NCBI GenBank assembly: GCA_015698305.1 | Contig: CP048620.1 | Location: 1,886,557 to 1,950,556, forward strand | DNA length: 64,000 nt | From: Candidatus Nitrohelix vancouverensis | GTDB lineage: Bacteria > Nitrospinota > Nitrospinia > Nitrospinales > VA-1 | Reading direction: 5' to 3' | Shown here: in pieces, positions 8,323 to 17,978 of the stretch | Layout: each line of letters begins with the position of its first letter | Position numbering within the stretch: the first letter of the stretch is position 1 | Notes under the pieces: model-generated | Seen by the model: the letters and a program-made list of their open reading frames with translations, nothing else | Told to the model about the DNA's origin: nothing | The model's database searches: none | Position numbers and translations under genes: made by a program

Positions 8323-9132
8323 ATGGATCTAGCCACATTTATAGGAATTTTTGCCGGAATCGGTCTGGTTCTGGCGTCTATTTTAATGAACAGCGGTCTG
8401 GATCTGTTCTGGAGCGCCCCGTCTGCGGCTATCGTCATTGGCGGCACCGGCGCGGCGATCATGATCGCGTTTCCGCTCAATGAAGTCCTGCGCGTGATCG
8501 GTCTGGCGACGCGCGTGTTTCTGGTGAAGAAAGCGGATAACTATGTCCTCGAGAGCATGGTTTCGATTTGTAACGTCGCGCGAAAAGGCGGCGTGCTGGC
8601 GATTGAGTCCAAGTTGAAAGAAGTGGACAACGAGTTTCTTAAAAAGGGACTGGAGTTGACTGTTGACGGCAAGGACGAAGCGACGGTGAATTCGTTATTG
8701 AAAGCCGAGATCAAACAGATTCTGAAGTCTCATAAAGACGGTTGGGAAATTTTCAATCAGGCAGGCGCCTTTGCCCCGGCGTTTGGCATGATCGGGACCC
8801 TGATCGGTCTGATCCAGATGTTGTCCGACCTTGCGGACGTCGGTTCCGTTGGTCCCAAGATGGCGATCGCTTTGATCACGACCTTCTACGGAGCCGTCAT
8901 GGCCAATCTGTTTTTTATCCCGATGACGGTCAAGCTCAAGCGAAGAAGCGCGTCGGACACTTTGGAAATGAATCTTGTTCTGGAAGGCATCAGTTATATA
9001 CGAAAAGGCGTGAACCCCCGTTTCATGCAGGAAATTCTTGAGAACTATGTGGAATCGGCCGTCGGTAAGAAAGAGAAAAAAGAAGACAAGGGCGGGGGCG
9101 ATAAAAAACCGGCTAAAGGCAAGAAGAAATAG
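8323..9132 (+). CDS. motA: Flagellar motor stator protein MotA
   Basis: A 269-residue protein with four membrane segments: MDLATFIGIFAGIGLVLASI and IVIGGTGAAIMIAF at the N terminus, then GAFAPAFGMIGTLIGLIQML and IALITTFYGAVMANLFFIP, the conserved MotA/PomA pair that lines the ion channel with MotB. The cytoplasmic loop between segments 2 and 3 (residues 60-140) contacts the rotor protein FliG in this family. The C-terminal tail is very lysine-rich. It lies 5 bases after the regulator gene and 2 bases before motB, so the three form one operon. Whether it carries protons or sodium cannot be told here. Confidence 0.93.
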   Translation: MDLATFIGIFAGIGLVLASILMNSGLDLFWSAPSAAIVIGGTGAAIMIAFPLNEVLRVIGLATRVFLVKKADNYVLESMVSICNVARKGGVLAIESKLKEVDNEFLKKGLELTVDGKDEATVNSLLKAEIKQILKSHKDGWEIFNQAGAFAPAFGMIGTLIGLIQMLSDLADVGSVGPKMAIALITTFYGAVMANLFFIPMTVKLKRRSASDTLEMNLVLEGISYIRKGVNPRFMQEILENYVESAVGKKEKKEDKGGGDKKPAKGKKK

Positions 9133-9134
9133 TC

Positions 9135-9947
9135 ATGGCTGAAAAGAAGCAGGAGAAACCCGCAGAGCCGCCTCCTAAGGAAGAGGATGTCGAGGAGGTT
9201 GAGGAGGTTTCCGAAGGCGCGCCGATGTGGATGGCGACCTTCGCCGACCTCGTTACCCTGCTGATGGTATTTTTTATTCTTCTGTTTGCCATGGGTACGA
9301 TTGAAGATCAGAAGTGGAAGATGATTAAGGAATCTTTGAAGAGCGCCCTCGGTCAGGATGAAATTCCCGAAATGGGAACGCGCGAGGGGCTGGACGTTAT
9401 TCAGGATGTGGTGGTGGAGGAAAAAACCATTCACGCCGTCGACGAAGTGGGCGCCATGGTCGCTAAAGAGGTGGAAGACATCGCCTCCGAAGTTGAAGAG
9501 TTTGTCTACAAGAATAAATTGTCGGGGCAGGTGGAAGTCTCTTCCGACGAACGCGGGGCGATCATCACGCTCTCCGACACGGTACTGTTCCCGGCGGGTC
9601 GGGCGCGCATGACCTATACCGGCTCCAAGATCATCAAGGAAATTTTTGACGTTTTGAAACAATTCGATTACGACGTTAAAATCGAAGGCCACACGGATAA
9701 CGTGGCGATCAAGACGGAGCAGTTCCCGTCCAACTGGGAATTGTCCGCAGGTCGCGCCGCAGACGTCGCGCGAATGCTGGTGAACGCCGGCTTTCCGCCG
9801 AACAAATTGTCGATTGAAGGATTCGCGGAATACCGCCCCAAAGTTCCTAACGACAGCGTCAAAAACAGAGGCGTCAACCGGCGAATCGAAATCGTGTACC
9901 AGCGCGGAAGTATCCGTAAGAAAACGCTCGACATACTCCGGCGCTGA
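9135..9947 (+). CDS. motB: Flagellar motor stator protein MotB
   Basis: A 270-residue protein. A charged N terminus rich in Glu and Pro is followed by one membrane segment (MATFADLVTLLMVFFILLFAM); the Asp in FADLVTLLM is the ion-binding residue of MotB proteins. A linker leads to a C-terminal OmpA-like peptidoglycan-binding domain (about residues 140-255) with VKIEGHTDNV, NWELSAGRAADVARML and NRRIEIVYQ. It anchors the stator to the cell wall. It is translated just after motA with a 2-base gap. Confidence 0.94.
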   Translation: MAEKKQEKPAEPPPKEEDVEEVEEVSEGAPMWMATFADLVTLLMVFFILLFAMGTIEDQKWKMIKESLKSALGQDEIPEMGTREGLDVIQDVVVEEKTIHAVDEVGAMVAKEVEDIASEVEEFVYKNKLSGQVEVSSDERGAIITLSDTVLFPAGRARMTYTGSKIIKEIFDVLKQFDYDVKIEGHTDNVAIKTEQFPSNWELSAGRAADVARMLVNAGFPPNKLSIEGFAEYRPKVPNDSVKNRGVNRRIEIVYQRGSIRKKTLDILRR

Positions 9948-10002
9948 GGATCCATCGCGCCCGTTCGATTTAACGGCTTCCGCCTCTCTCCCTGCTCGTG
10001 TC

Positions 10003-11103
10003 ATGAAGAAACATCAAGATGATTTTTATATGGAGATGGCCCTTGAGCTGGCTCTTCGCGCTCAGGGGCGCACTCACCCCAACCCCATGGTCGGCGCGGT
10101 GGTGGTGAAGGGCGGTCGTGTGATTTCGAAGGGATACCACAAACGCGCGGGCGGCGCGCACGCGGAGATTTCTGCGTTAAAAAAAGCGGGCGCACGAGCG
10201 CGTGGCGCGGAGTTGTACGTCACGCTGGAGCCGTGCTGTCATCATGGCAGGACCGGCCCCTGCGTCGAGGCGATATTGGCAAGCGGCGTTCGGCGCGTGG
10301 TGGCGGGCATGCGCGACCCCAATCCGCTCGTTAGCAGCAAGGGACTGCGCTTCCTTAAAAAACATGGCATTGAGACGAAAGCGGGCGTTCTCGAAGCGGA
10401 TTGCCAGTCTCTCAACGAAATCTTTATTAAGCACATTACTACAGGGCGACCCTGGGTTATCCTGAAGGCGGCGATGTCGCTGGATGGGAAAATCGCTTCC
10501 CGTTCCGGTAATTCAAAATGGATCACCGGCGATGCGGCGCGACGCATGGTTCACGAGATTCGCGACCGTGTCGACGCCATTCTTGTCGGCGCAGGCACGG
10601 TGGTGAAGGACAATCCTCTGCTGACGACGCGACTGAGTTCAGGGAAAGGCAAAAATCCGATCCGCGTTATCCTGGATCACGAGGAAATCGTACCGCTTCG
10701 TTCCCGGGTTTTTCAGAACAGCCGCAGTGAAGGCGTGATCTATGTCGCAGGAGAATCCATGCGATTGGAGCGAAGGCAGGCGCTGGAGCGCAAAGGCGTT
10801 GTGGTGATGAATTTGAAGGTCAACCGCAATGGAATTCCTTTGAAACGTCTGATGCGGGAATTGGGCAAGCGCGAGATATGTTCCCTGCTGATCGAAGGCG
10901 GGTCGGAGGTGCATGCCAGCGCGCTTAAAGAAAAGATTGTGGATCAGGCCTATTTTTTTATTGCCCCTAAAATCATTGGCGGTAAGAGCGCGCCGGGTCC
11001 TGTCGGCGGCGAAGGCGTCCTGAAGGTGCGCAACGCCCTGCCGCTCAAGAACCTGTCGTTTCGCCCTGTTGGGGACGACTGGCTTGCGGAAGCGCGTTTC
11101 TGA
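10003..11103 (+). CDS. ribD: RibD, bifunctional pyrimidine deaminase/reductase of riboflavin synthesis
   Basis: A 366-residue protein of normal length for the bifunctional enzyme. The N-terminal deaminase has the zinc residues HAE and EPCCHHGRTGPCVEAI (residues 50-90). The C-terminal reductase has PWVILKAAMSLDGKIA, SKWITGDAARR, DAILVGAGTV and LLIEGGSEVHASAL. It catalyses steps two and three of riboflavin synthesis. I chose the ATG at 10003 because residue spacing to the deaminase core fits the family; an open frame continues upstream into motB but has no family similarity. There is no strong ribosome site and no FMN riboswitch in the 55 bases before it. Confidence 0.93.
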   Translation: MKKHQDDFYMEMALELALRAQGRTHPNPMVGAVVVKGGRVISKGYHKRAGGAHAEISALKKAGARARGAELYVTLEPCCHHGRTGPCVEAILASGVRRVVAGMRDPNPLVSSKGLRFLKKHGIETKAGVLEADCQSLNEIFIKHITTGRPWVILKAAMSLDGKIASRSGNSKWITGDAARRMVHEIRDRVDAILVGAGTVVKDNPLLTTRLSSGKGKNPIRVILDHEEIVPLRSRVFQNSRSEGVIYVAGESMRLERRQALERKGVVVMNLKVNRNGIPLKRLMRELGKREICSLLIEGGSEVHASALKEKIVDQAYFFIAPKIIGGKSAPGPVGGEGVLKVRNALPLKNLSFRPVGDDWLAEARF

Positions 11104-11138
11104 ATTTTTTAATATGAGACATAGCAGAAAGCGATTTT

Positions 11139-11789
11139 ATGTTTAACGGAATTATTCAATATCTTGGCGAAATCGACCGCTTGTCGCTTCGCTCGGATTC
11201 GGCTGAGCTGATTGTGCGCGCCAGCAAGGAATTTGCTCCTTACGAGTTGGGCGAAAGTATCGCCGTTAACGGCGTGTGTCTGACGGTGCGTTCCTTCACG
11301 GATCAGACCTTTGTCGCTGATTTAAGCGGCGAAACGCTGAAGCGGACCGCATTCAACGCCGCCAGAGCGGGGCATTCCGTCAATCTGGAGCGGGCGATGA
11401 CGCCTTCGCAGACGATCAGCGGCCATTTCGTCACCGGGCATGTGGATCAAACGGCGGTGATCAAAACCATTCAGCGCAATACGGGCGAGGTGATTTTTGC
11501 TTTCGAACATCCTGAAGATTTGAGCCGCTTTGTTGTGGAAAAAGGCTCCATTGCCGTCGACGGAATCAGTCTGACTGTGGTCGATTGCGAGCCGGGTCGA
11601 TTTTCCGTGTCGATCATCCCCTTCACTCTGGAGCATACCAACCTGGGAAAACGCAGAATAGGGGACCGGGTCAATATCGAATGTGATATGATAGGTAAAT
11701 ACGTCATCAAAGCCTGTGAAACAATTTTAGGGCAAACAGACACTAAGAACGACGCGCTCTCCCGCTTGTTAAAACGTAGAGAAACATAA
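11139..11789 (+). CDS. ribE: Riboflavin synthase, alpha subunit
   Basis: A 216-residue protein made of two homologous lumazine-binding halves, as usual for the family. The first starts MFNGIIQYLGEI with GESIAVNGVCLTV; the second has GHFVTGHVDQTAVI and KGSIAVDGISLTVV. It dismutates two 6,7-dimethyl-8-ribityllumazine molecules to riboflavin. It lies 35 bases after ribD and 127 bases before ribBA, in an operon carrying the complete pathway. Some naming schemes call this gene ribC. Confidence 0.94.
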   Translation: MFNGIIQYLGEIDRLSLRSDSAELIVRASKEFAPYELGESIAVNGVCLTVRSFTDQTFVADLSGETLKRTAFNAARAGHSVNLERAMTPSQTISGHFVTGHVDQTAVIKTIQRNTGEVIFAFEHPEDLSRFVVEKGSIAVDGISLTVVDCEPGRFSVSIIPFTLEHTNLGKRRIGDRVNIECDMIGKYVIKACETILGQTDTKNDALSRLLKRRET

Positions 11790-11916
11790 GATCGACTCCC
11801 CTGAATCAACCAGCGACTTGTTTTTGTCCCTGGTTTCAGGCGTTGATAGCGACTCTCAATCGTTGGCGGATGCTTCAGCAGGCGCGTCATTTTGTTAATG
11901 CATTTTAGGAGAACCC

Positions 11917-13125
11917 ATGGATCCGTTCAGTTCCATACAAGAAGCTCTGGAAGAAGTCCGCGCCGGTAAAATGATCGTCATTGTGGATGACGAAGACCGG
12001 GAAAATGAAGGCGACTTGATGATCGCCGCAGAAAAAGCGACTCCAGAGGACATCAATTTCATGGCCAGGTACGGTCGCGGGCTGATTTGTCTCGCCATCA
12101 CTGAAGAGCGAACGCGCGAACTGGGGCTGGAGATGATGGTCAAGACCAACGAGTCTGCCTTTGAAACTCCGTTCACCATTTCGATAGACGCGCGGGCGGG
12201 GGTGACGACGGGAATTTCAGCGGCGGACCGTTCACACACGATCCTGACGGCGATTGATCCCAACTGTTCAAAAAATGATCTGGTCTGTCCGGGGCATATT
12301 TTTCCTTTGCGCGCCCGCGACGGCGGCGTTCTCGTGCGTATGGGTCAGACCGAAGCGTCGGTAGACATGTCGCGTCTGGCGGGATTGAATCCTTCGGGCG
12401 TGATCTGCGAAATCATGAACGACGACGGCACGATGGCGCGGGTTCCCGACCTTAAAAAATTCATCAAGAAGCATCGTTTGAAGATGATCACGACCAAGGA
12501 TCTGGCGGAATATCGCCTGCAACGCGAGGCCCTGGTTGAAGAGGCGGCGACCACCACCCTGCCCACGGAATATGGAGATTTCAAATCGGTCGTGTTCAAG
12601 AACCTGCTGGTCGACCAGATTCATGTCGCGCTGGTCAAGGGGGAGATCGATCCGAAAGAACCGACTCTGGTGCGCGTGCATTCGCAATGTCTCACGGGAG
12701 ACGTGTTCGGTTCTTTTCGTTGCGATTGCGGCGAGCAGTTGCGCAAGTCATTGGAAATGATTGAGAAGGAAGGTCGCGGCGTGCTTCTGTATCTGTTTCA
12801 GGAAGGCCGCGGCATCGGCATCATCAACAAGTTGAAGGCCTACGCCTTGCAGGACCAGGGTCACGACACGGTTCAGGCCAATGAAGAGTTGGGGTTCAAG
12901 CCGGATTTGCGCGAGTATGGCATCGGAGCGCAGATTCTGAATAAATTGAACCTGGGCGAAATTCGCCTGCTCACCAACAACCCGCGCAAGATCGTTGGAC
13001 TGGAGGGCTACGGACTGCACATCGTCGAGCGCGTGCCGATTGAAATCAATCCAAGAAAAGATAATTTGAAGTACCTGCGCACCAAGCAGGAAAAACTCGG
13101 GCATTTGTTGAAAAATATTTCTTAA
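11917..13125 (+). CDS. ribBA: RibBA, DHBP synthase / GTP cyclohydrolase II
   Basis: A 402-residue fusion. Residues 1-205 are 3,4-dihydroxy-2-butanone-4-phosphate synthase with [17 protein letters not shown] and [15 protein letters not shown]. Residues 206-402 are GTP cyclohydrolase II with the zinc cysteines in [18 protein letters not shown] and [17 protein letters not shown]. It supplies both starting precursors of riboflavin. A good AGGAG ribosome site precedes the ATG. The longest gap of the operon (127 bases) lies in front of it; I see no known riboswitch there. Confidence 0.95.
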   Translation: MDPFSSIQEALEEVRAGKMIVIVDDEDRENEGDLMIAAEKATPEDINFMARYGRGLICLAITEERTRELGLEMMVKTNESAFETPFTISIDARAGVTTGISAADRSHTILTAIDPNCSKNDLVCPGHIFPLRARDGGVLVRMGQTEASVDMSRLAGLNPSGVICEIMNDDGTMARVPDLKKFIKKHRLKMITTKDLAEYRLQREALVEEAATTTLPTEYGDFKSVVFKNLLVDQIHVALVKGEIDPKEPTLVRVHSQCLTGDVFGSFRCDCGEQLRKSLEMIEKEGRGVLLYLFQEGRGIGIINKLKAYALQDQGHDTVQANEELGFKPDLREYGIGAQILNKLNLGEIRLLTNNPRKIVGLEGYGLHIVERVPIEINPRKDNLKYLRTKQEKLGHLLKNIS

Positions 13126-13135
13126 CAGGACGATC

Positions 13136-13600
13136 ATGGTTGAATTTATTGAAGGCGGCCTCAACGCAGAAGGCTACCGCTTCGGACTGGTTGTAAGCCG
13201 GTTCAACGACATCATTACCAACGCGCTTCAGCAAGGCGCGATCGACGCTTTGGTGCGTCATGGCGCGGACGAAAAAAAGATCAAAGTGGCAAAAACGCCC
13301 GGCGCTTTCGAAATCACGCTGGCGGCGCAGAAGATGTGCGACTCCGGCGAGTTCGACGCGGTCATTTGCCTGGGCGCGGTGATTCGCGGCGGAACCCCGC
13401 ATTTTGAATATGTGGCGGGAGAGACCTCTCGCGGCATTGGCGCGCTCGCGCGTTCAGCGTCGATACCTGTCGTTTTCGGCGTATTGACGACGGACAATCT
13501 GGAACAGGCGCTTGAACGATCCGGCGGAAAGTCCGGTAATAAAGGATGGGAGGCCGCAATGGCCGCCATTGAAATGGTCAACCTTTTGAAGAATATATAA
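13136..13600 (+). CDS. ribH: 6,7-dimethyl-8-ribityllumazine synthase
   Basis: A 154-residue lumazine synthase. It shows [20 protein letters not shown], the substrate loop [14 protein letters not shown], the conserved [16 protein letters not shown] containing the catalytic His, and [20 protein letters not shown]. It condenses the RibD-pathway pyrimidine with dihydroxybutanone phosphate. It starts 10 bases after ribBA and ends 5 bases before nusB, the conserved ribH-nusB order of many bacteria. Confidence 0.95.
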   Translation: MVEFIEGGLNAEGYRFGLVVSRFNDIITNALQQGAIDALVRHGADEKKIKVAKTPGAFEITLAAQKMCDSGEFDAVICLGAVIRGGTPHFEYVAGETSRGIGALARSASIPVVFGVLTTDNLEQALERSGGKSGNKGWEAAMAAIEMVNLLKNI

Positions 13601-13605
13601 GGACT

Positions 13606-14034
13606 ATGGGAACGAGACGGTCCTCCAGAGAACTTGCCCTGAAGTATCTCTATCAGAAAGAATTCAACGACACCTCCGAGGAAAACCATTGGGAGTTGTT
13701 TTTTGCCAGCGCGGCAGGCGGAGAAGACGCTGAAGATTATGCAAAGCAACTGGTCCTCACGGCGCTGGACAAGCAAACTGCCATCGACGACGCCTTGAAC
13801 CAGTTCAGCGAACACTGGACGCTGGATCGAATGGCGGTCATCGACCGTAATATTTTGCGACTGGGTTCCTGCGAATTACAGTTTTTCAAAAAAGTTCCCC
13901 CCAAGGCGGTTATCAATGAATGGGTGGAAATTTCGAAGAAGTATGGCAACGCGGACTCTCCGGATTTTGTGAACGGGATGCTGGATAAAATCTTTAAAAG
14001 CATTCAGTCAAAGATGGAACCCACCTTGAAATGA
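13606..14034 (+). CDS. nusB: Transcription antitermination factor NusB
   Basis: A 142-residue all-helical protein. It begins with the basic GTRRSSRELALKYLYQ typical of NusB, and has WTLDRMAVIDRNILRLGSCEL and PPKAVINEWVEISKKYGN DSPDFVNGMLDKI-like helices near the C terminus. With NusE it binds boxA RNA and promotes antitermination on rRNA operons. It is the last gene of the riboflavin operon, 9 bases before the metallophosphatase gene. Confidence 0.93.
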   Translation: MGTRRSSRELALKYLYQKEFNDTSEENHWELFFASAAGGEDAEDYAKQLVLTALDKQTAIDDALNQFSEHWTLDRMAVIDRNILRLGSCELQFFKKVPPKAVINEWVEISKKYGNADSPDFVNGMLDKIFKSIQSKMEPTLK

Positions 14035-14043
14035 ACTCCTTCC

Positions 14044-14772
14044 ATGAAATACATTGTCTTTTCAGATATCCATTCCAATTGGGAGGCGCTTGAGGCGTTT
14101 CGCAAACTCATCGGGGGAATCAGCCACGACAAGCTGATATTCCTGGGCGACAGCGTGGGCTACGGAACGGACCCCAACCCGGTCGTGGACTGGCTCCGGG
14201 ACAATGTCGATTTGTTTTTATCGGGGAACCATGATTACGCGGCGGTTGGAAAAATTTCCACGCTTAATTTCAATCCCTACGCTCATAAATCCACGATGTG
14301 GACGCGCAATCGCTTGAGCGAGGAGAACAAACAATTCCTCACGGATCAGCCCTGTATCCAACGCGAAGGCGATGTCTGCTGGGCTCATTCTTCGCCGCAT
14401 GAGCCGGAAAAATGGCATTATCTGACCAGCGTCGAAGACGGGCCTGATAATTTTGCATCCTTCACCCAGTCCCTGTGTTTTGTCGGTCATACGCATCGCC
14501 CCTTAACCCTTGAGCAAGACGCAGAGGGCAATGTGAGCGCATTGCAGGATAACCCGTTTACGCTGAAACCGGATTGCCGATACATCATCTCTGTGGGGAG
14601 CCTGGGACAGCCGAGGGACGGAAATCCGGAGCCGGCATTTGTTGTTTACGACTCCGATTTGAGAACCGTTCAGTTGCACCGGTTCTGTTATGAGATGGAA
14701 ACCACCCAGCAAAAAATCTCCGAAAGCGACCTGCCTGTCTATTTCGCCGAGCGACTGGTCTACGGAATGTAG
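14044..14772 (+). CDS. Calcineurin-like metallophosphoesterase
   Basis: A 242-residue enzyme with all motifs of a two-metal phosphoesterase: FSDIHSN (Asp and His, residue 8-10), FLGDSVGYGTDP, SGNHDYAA, AHSSPHEP and VGHTHRP. The layout matches the YfcE/diadenosine-tetraphosphatase-like group of small cytoplasmic phosphodiesterases, but the substrate cannot be deduced. It starts 9 bases after nusB and probably shares its transcript. A promoter for the next gene follows at 14796. Confidence 0.85.
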   Translation: MKYIVFSDIHSNWEALEAFRKLIGGISHDKLIFLGDSVGYGTDPNPVVDWLRDNVDLFLSGNHDYAAVGKISTLNFNPYAHKSTMWTRNRLSEENKQFLTDQPCIQREGDVCWAHSSPHEPEKWHYLTSVEDGPDNFASFTQSLCFVGHTHRPLTLEQDAEGNVSALQDNPFTLKPDCRYIISVGSLGQPRDGNPEPAFVVYDSDLRTVQLHRFCYEMETTQQKISESDLPVYFAERLVYGM

Positions 14773-14795
14773 AAAAAAGCTGTAAAAGCCCATTC

Positions 14796-14824
14796 TTGAC
14801 GCTCGATTTGAAAAGTGGTATAAA
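14796..14824 (+). promoter_or_regulatory. Sigma-70 promoter for the amidase-der group
   Basis: TTGACG (14796-14801) and TATAAA (14819-14824) are separated by exactly 17 bases, about 95 bases before the amidase ATG. Each box differs from consensus at one base. Confidence 0.65.
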
Positions 14825-14917
14825 TACAAGTACAATGAAATTAAATAGTTATAGGATTTTTGGGCGGTTGGCGGTTTAGATTTACATCGGCAAAAATTGA
14901 CTCCTTGAAAAAAACTC

Positions 14918-16636
14918 ATGCGTTCCCGTATTTTTAAAAATACCTTCGCCTTTAAAATAATCATCTGTCTGCTTGCGTTTGCAATCCTGCAAGGACATTC
15001 GCTTGCTCTAGCGGCGGATCCATCCGACAGTTTGTACAATCAGGCGCGCAATGCCTTTTATCAGTTGAAGCGCTCGCCTGAGAAAATGGCGTTGAGGGAT
15101 CAGTGGGTCAATTGTATCGATCGATTTTTGAAGGTATACGAAAAATATCCCAAGAGTTATTCCGCATACAAAGCCGTGTTCACCGCAGGGCAACTCTACG
15201 AGGATTTGTATTCGCGTTCGCGTCGGCAAAGCGATCTCGATCAGGCGCTGGCTTATTACGGTAAAGTGGTTTTGGCGTTTGAGCATGACCGCTTGAAAGA
15301 CGACGCGCTCTACCATCGCGGCAACATTTATGTTCAGAAAAAGCAATACGCTCTGGCCGCCAGAGAATTCGAGCGAATCGTTCAGGAATTTCCCAAAGGC
15401 GATCAACGCGCCAACGCCGCTAAACAGTTAAAGACCGTCAGCGCCTACTTGCCCGTTGCGCAACCGAAGCCTCTCGCATTGCCAGCCTCGTCTTCTAGCA
15501 TGCATCTGATCAAGGACATTGATTATGTGACGCAGGGGAATTATTCACGCATCATTGTGAAAATGGACGGACCGACGCGCTATGTGCAAAAGCGTCTGGA
15601 GAACCCGACGCGGGTGTATCTCGATATCGAAAAGGCGCGAATCGCTCCGGGTTTGGAAAAACCCGTCAATTACACAGGGCCTTATTTGAAAACGATTCGC
15701 TGGAGTCAGTTCGATTCAGACACGGCCCGTCTGGTGTTGGAACTCAACCCGGAAAGCCAGGCGCAGGCGCGATCCATCATCAAAGACAATCGTTTGATTA
15801 TCCAGTTGGAGCCTGAAGACCAACCGATTCGCGTAGCCGAGGCGCTAGTCAAACCGGCTCCGAAGCCGAGCTCGCGGTCGAAGGAAAAATTAATTCCTCC
15901 GCCCAAGCAGGTTGCAGAGAAACCGCTTGCGCAACCGGCGGCGGTCAAAACGGTTCCGCTGGTGGTGCTTGACCCCGGTCACGGCGGAAAGGATCTTGGC
16001 GCTGTGGGTCGACATGGACTGGTGGAAAAAGAAATCAATTTGAAAATTTCCAAGATGGTCAAGCATCTGCTTGAGACGGAGTACAAGCTTCGGGTGCATT
16101 TGACACGCGACGACGACACCTTCATCCCGCTGAAAGAGCGCGGTCCGATTGCGAACCGGATGAAAGCGGATTTGTTTGTTTCCATCCATGCCAACGCGGC
16201 GAAGAGAAGAGCGGCGCATGGCATCGAGACTTACTATCTTGGACGGGGACTGAGCGAACAGGCGAAGGAGACCGCCGCGCGGGAAAATGGAGACCTGGTG
16301 TATTCGATTCCCGATGACCAGACGCAACAAATTCTTGCCGACCTGATCAGCAATAACAAGATGAATGATTCATCGCGTCTGGCGGGTCGCGTTCAGAAAT
16401 ATTTATATAAGAATGCTCGAAAAAAATACAAGACGGTCAAGGATCTGGGCGTCAAGGAAGGGCCGTTCTGGGTGTTGCACGACACCAATATGGCAAGTAT
16501 TTTGGTCGAGGTAGGATTCGTCACTCATTCCCGTGAAGCATCCCGATTGCGAGACCCGATCTATCTTAAACTATTAGCCGGCGCCGTCGCCAAGGGTATC
16601 AGCGACTTTCTAAAAGAAAAAGGGCCGACGATTTAA
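14918..16636 (+). CDS. N-acetylmuramoyl-L-alanine amidase with TPR and AMIN domains
   Basis: A 572-residue exported protein. A signal peptide (FKIIICLLAFAILQGHSLALAA) precedes a TPR-like region (about 35-165: LDQALAYYGKVVLAFEHDR, QYALAAREFERIVQEFPKGD), then an AMIN domain (about 195-300) that targets such enzymes to the septum, then a Lys/Pro linker and a catalytic Amidase_3 domain (about 345-570). Zinc and catalytic residues are in VVLDPGHGGKDLGAVG, GLVEKEINLKIS, SIHANA and LVEVGFVTH. It cleaves the peptide stem from glycan strands during cell separation. AmiC-like enzymes usually lack the TPR part, which may position it in a complex. It starts the group with der. Confidence 0.9.
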   Translation: MRSRIFKNTFAFKIIICLLAFAILQGHSLALAADPSDSLYNQARNAFYQLKRSPEKMALRDQWVNCIDRFLKVYEKYPKSYSAYKAVFTAGQLYEDLYSRSRRQSDLDQALAYYGKVVLAFEHDRLKDDALYHRGNIYVQKKQYALAAREFERIVQEFPKGDQRANAAKQLKTVSAYLPVAQPKPLALPASSSSMHLIKDIDYVTQGNYSRIIVKMDGPTRYVQKRLENPTRVYLDIEKARIAPGLEKPVNYTGPYLKTIRWSQFDSDTARLVLELNPESQAQARSIIKDNRLIIQLEPEDQPIRVAEALVKPAPKPSSRSKEKLIPPPKQVAEKPLAQPAAVKTVPLVVLDPGHGGKDLGAVGRHGLVEKEINLKISKMVKHLLETEYKLRVHLTRDDDTFIPLKERGPIANRMKADLFVSIHANAAKRRAAHGIETYYLGRGLSEQAKETAARENGDLVYSIPDDQTQQILADLISNNKMNDSSRLAGRVQKYLYKNARKKYKTVKDLGVKEGPFWVLHDTNMASILVEVGFVTHSREASRLRDPIYLKLLAGAVAKGISDFLKEKGPTI

Positions 16637-16651
16637 CAGGAGAAGCGCCCT

Positions 16652-17974
16652 ATGCCCGCTCCCACCGTTGCCATTGTTGGCCGGGCCAATGTGGGGAAGT
16701 CCACGCTGTTCAATCGACTTGTAAAACGAAAGACGTCGATTGTGAACAACGTTCCCGGAGTGACGAGAGACCGTTTGTACGGTCAATCGGACTGGCTTGG
16801 GAAAACTTTCGATGTCATCGACACCGGCGGTTTTGACTTCGACCACAAGACCGAAATAGAACTTCAGATGATAGAGCAGGCGCGGATTGCAGAAACCGAG
16901 GCCGATGTTGTGATCGTCGTTTTGGATTTGACGATGGGTCTGACTCTGCCCGATCGCGAGGTGGTGCAACGTTTGCGTAAGGCGGGCAAATCATTTTTTG
17001 TCGCCGCCAACAAAGCCGATGTCTCGAAGGCGATGGACAATCTGTATCAGTTCAATGAACTGGGGGTGGATAACGTTTTCCCCATTTCCGCTGAACACGG
17101 TACGGGCGTCGCCGATCTTGCCGATGCCGTGGTCGGCTTACTGCCGGAAATGGAGGAAGAGGACGACGACCCCAATCTGATACGGATCGCCGTTGTCGGC
17201 AAGCCGAACGCGGGAAAATCGTCGTTGATCAATCAACTTCTGCATTCCAAGCGTTGTATTGTTTCGGAAACGCCGGGCGCGACGCGCGACGCGATCGACA
17301 CGCGACTTGAGGAAAACGGACAAAGCTATTTACTGGTCGATACCGCAGGCATTCGGCGCAAGGGCAGGACCCGCGAGGTTTTGCAAAAGTTTGCCGTGAT
17401 CATGGCGCTCAAGGCTCTGGATCGTTGCGATATTGCTCTGCTGATTATCGACGGCGAAGAAGGCATCACCGATCAAGACGCGCATATCGCCGGATACGCC
17501 AAAGACAAAGGTCGCGGCTGTATCATCGTGCTGAATAAATGGGATTCATTGAAGAAGCAGGGCGAAGGTTTGCCGGCTTACGAAAAGCAGATCAAACAGA
17601 AATTGAAGTTTCTCGATTACGCGCCTGTGATCGCGCTTTCGGCGTTGACGGGAGACGGCGTTTCCAAATTGTTGCCTCTGGTTCAGGAAGTCCACGCTCA
17701 ATATTCCAAGAGCGTTCCAACGGCTCAGTTGAACGATTGTTTTGAACAGGCGATTGCAAAAAATCCGATGAGCAGTTACCGGGGAAAATTTATCAAAATG
17801 TTTTATGCGACGCAAATACGCAGTCAGCCTCCGCTGATCAAATGCTTTGTGAACTTCCCGCAGGGAATTCATTTTTCCTATCAGCGGTATTTGGCAAACA
17901 GTCTGCGGAAACGTTTTGGTTTTGAAGGGACCCCGTTGAAGTTGATTTTTTCAGGCAAAAAGGAAGGACGCTAG
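16652..17974 (+). CDS. der: Ribosome biogenesis GTPase Der (EngA)
   Basis: A 440-residue protein with two consecutive GTPase domains. Domain 1 has GRANVGKSTLFNRL, DTGGFDFD and NKAD; domain 2 has GKPNAGKSSLINQLL, DTAGIRRKGR and NKWD. A C-terminal KH-like domain (about 355-440) ends with the usual GTPLKLIFSGKKEG. Der assists maturation of the 50S subunit. It follows the amidase by 15 bases and its stop is only 4 bases before the next start. Confidence 0.95.
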   Translation: MPAPTVAIVGRANVGKSTLFNRLVKRKTSIVNNVPGVTRDRLYGQSDWLGKTFDVIDTGGFDFDHKTEIELQMIEQARIAETEADVVIVVLDLTMGLTLPDREVVQRLRKAGKSFFVAANKADVSKAMDNLYQFNELGVDNVFPISAEHGTGVADLADAVVGLLPEMEEEDDDPNLIRIAVVGKPNAGKSSLINQLLHSKRCIVSETPGATRDAIDTRLEENGQSYLLVDTAGIRRKGRTREVLQKFAVIMALKALDRCDIALLIIDGEEGITDQDAHIAGYAKDKGRGCIIVLNKWDSLKKQGEGLPAYEKQIKQKLKFLDYAPVIALSALTGDGVSKLLPLVQEVHAQYSKSVPTAQLNDCFEQAIAKNPMSSYRGKFIKMFYATQIRSQPPLIKCFVNFPQGIHFSYQRYLANSLRKRFGFEGTPLKLIFSGKKEGR

Positions 17975-17978
17975 AACT

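Noticed and set aside
9948-10002. An FMN riboswitch before ribD
   Set aside because: The gap is only 55 bases and lacks the conserved RFN elements; the 127-base gap before ribBA lacks them too.
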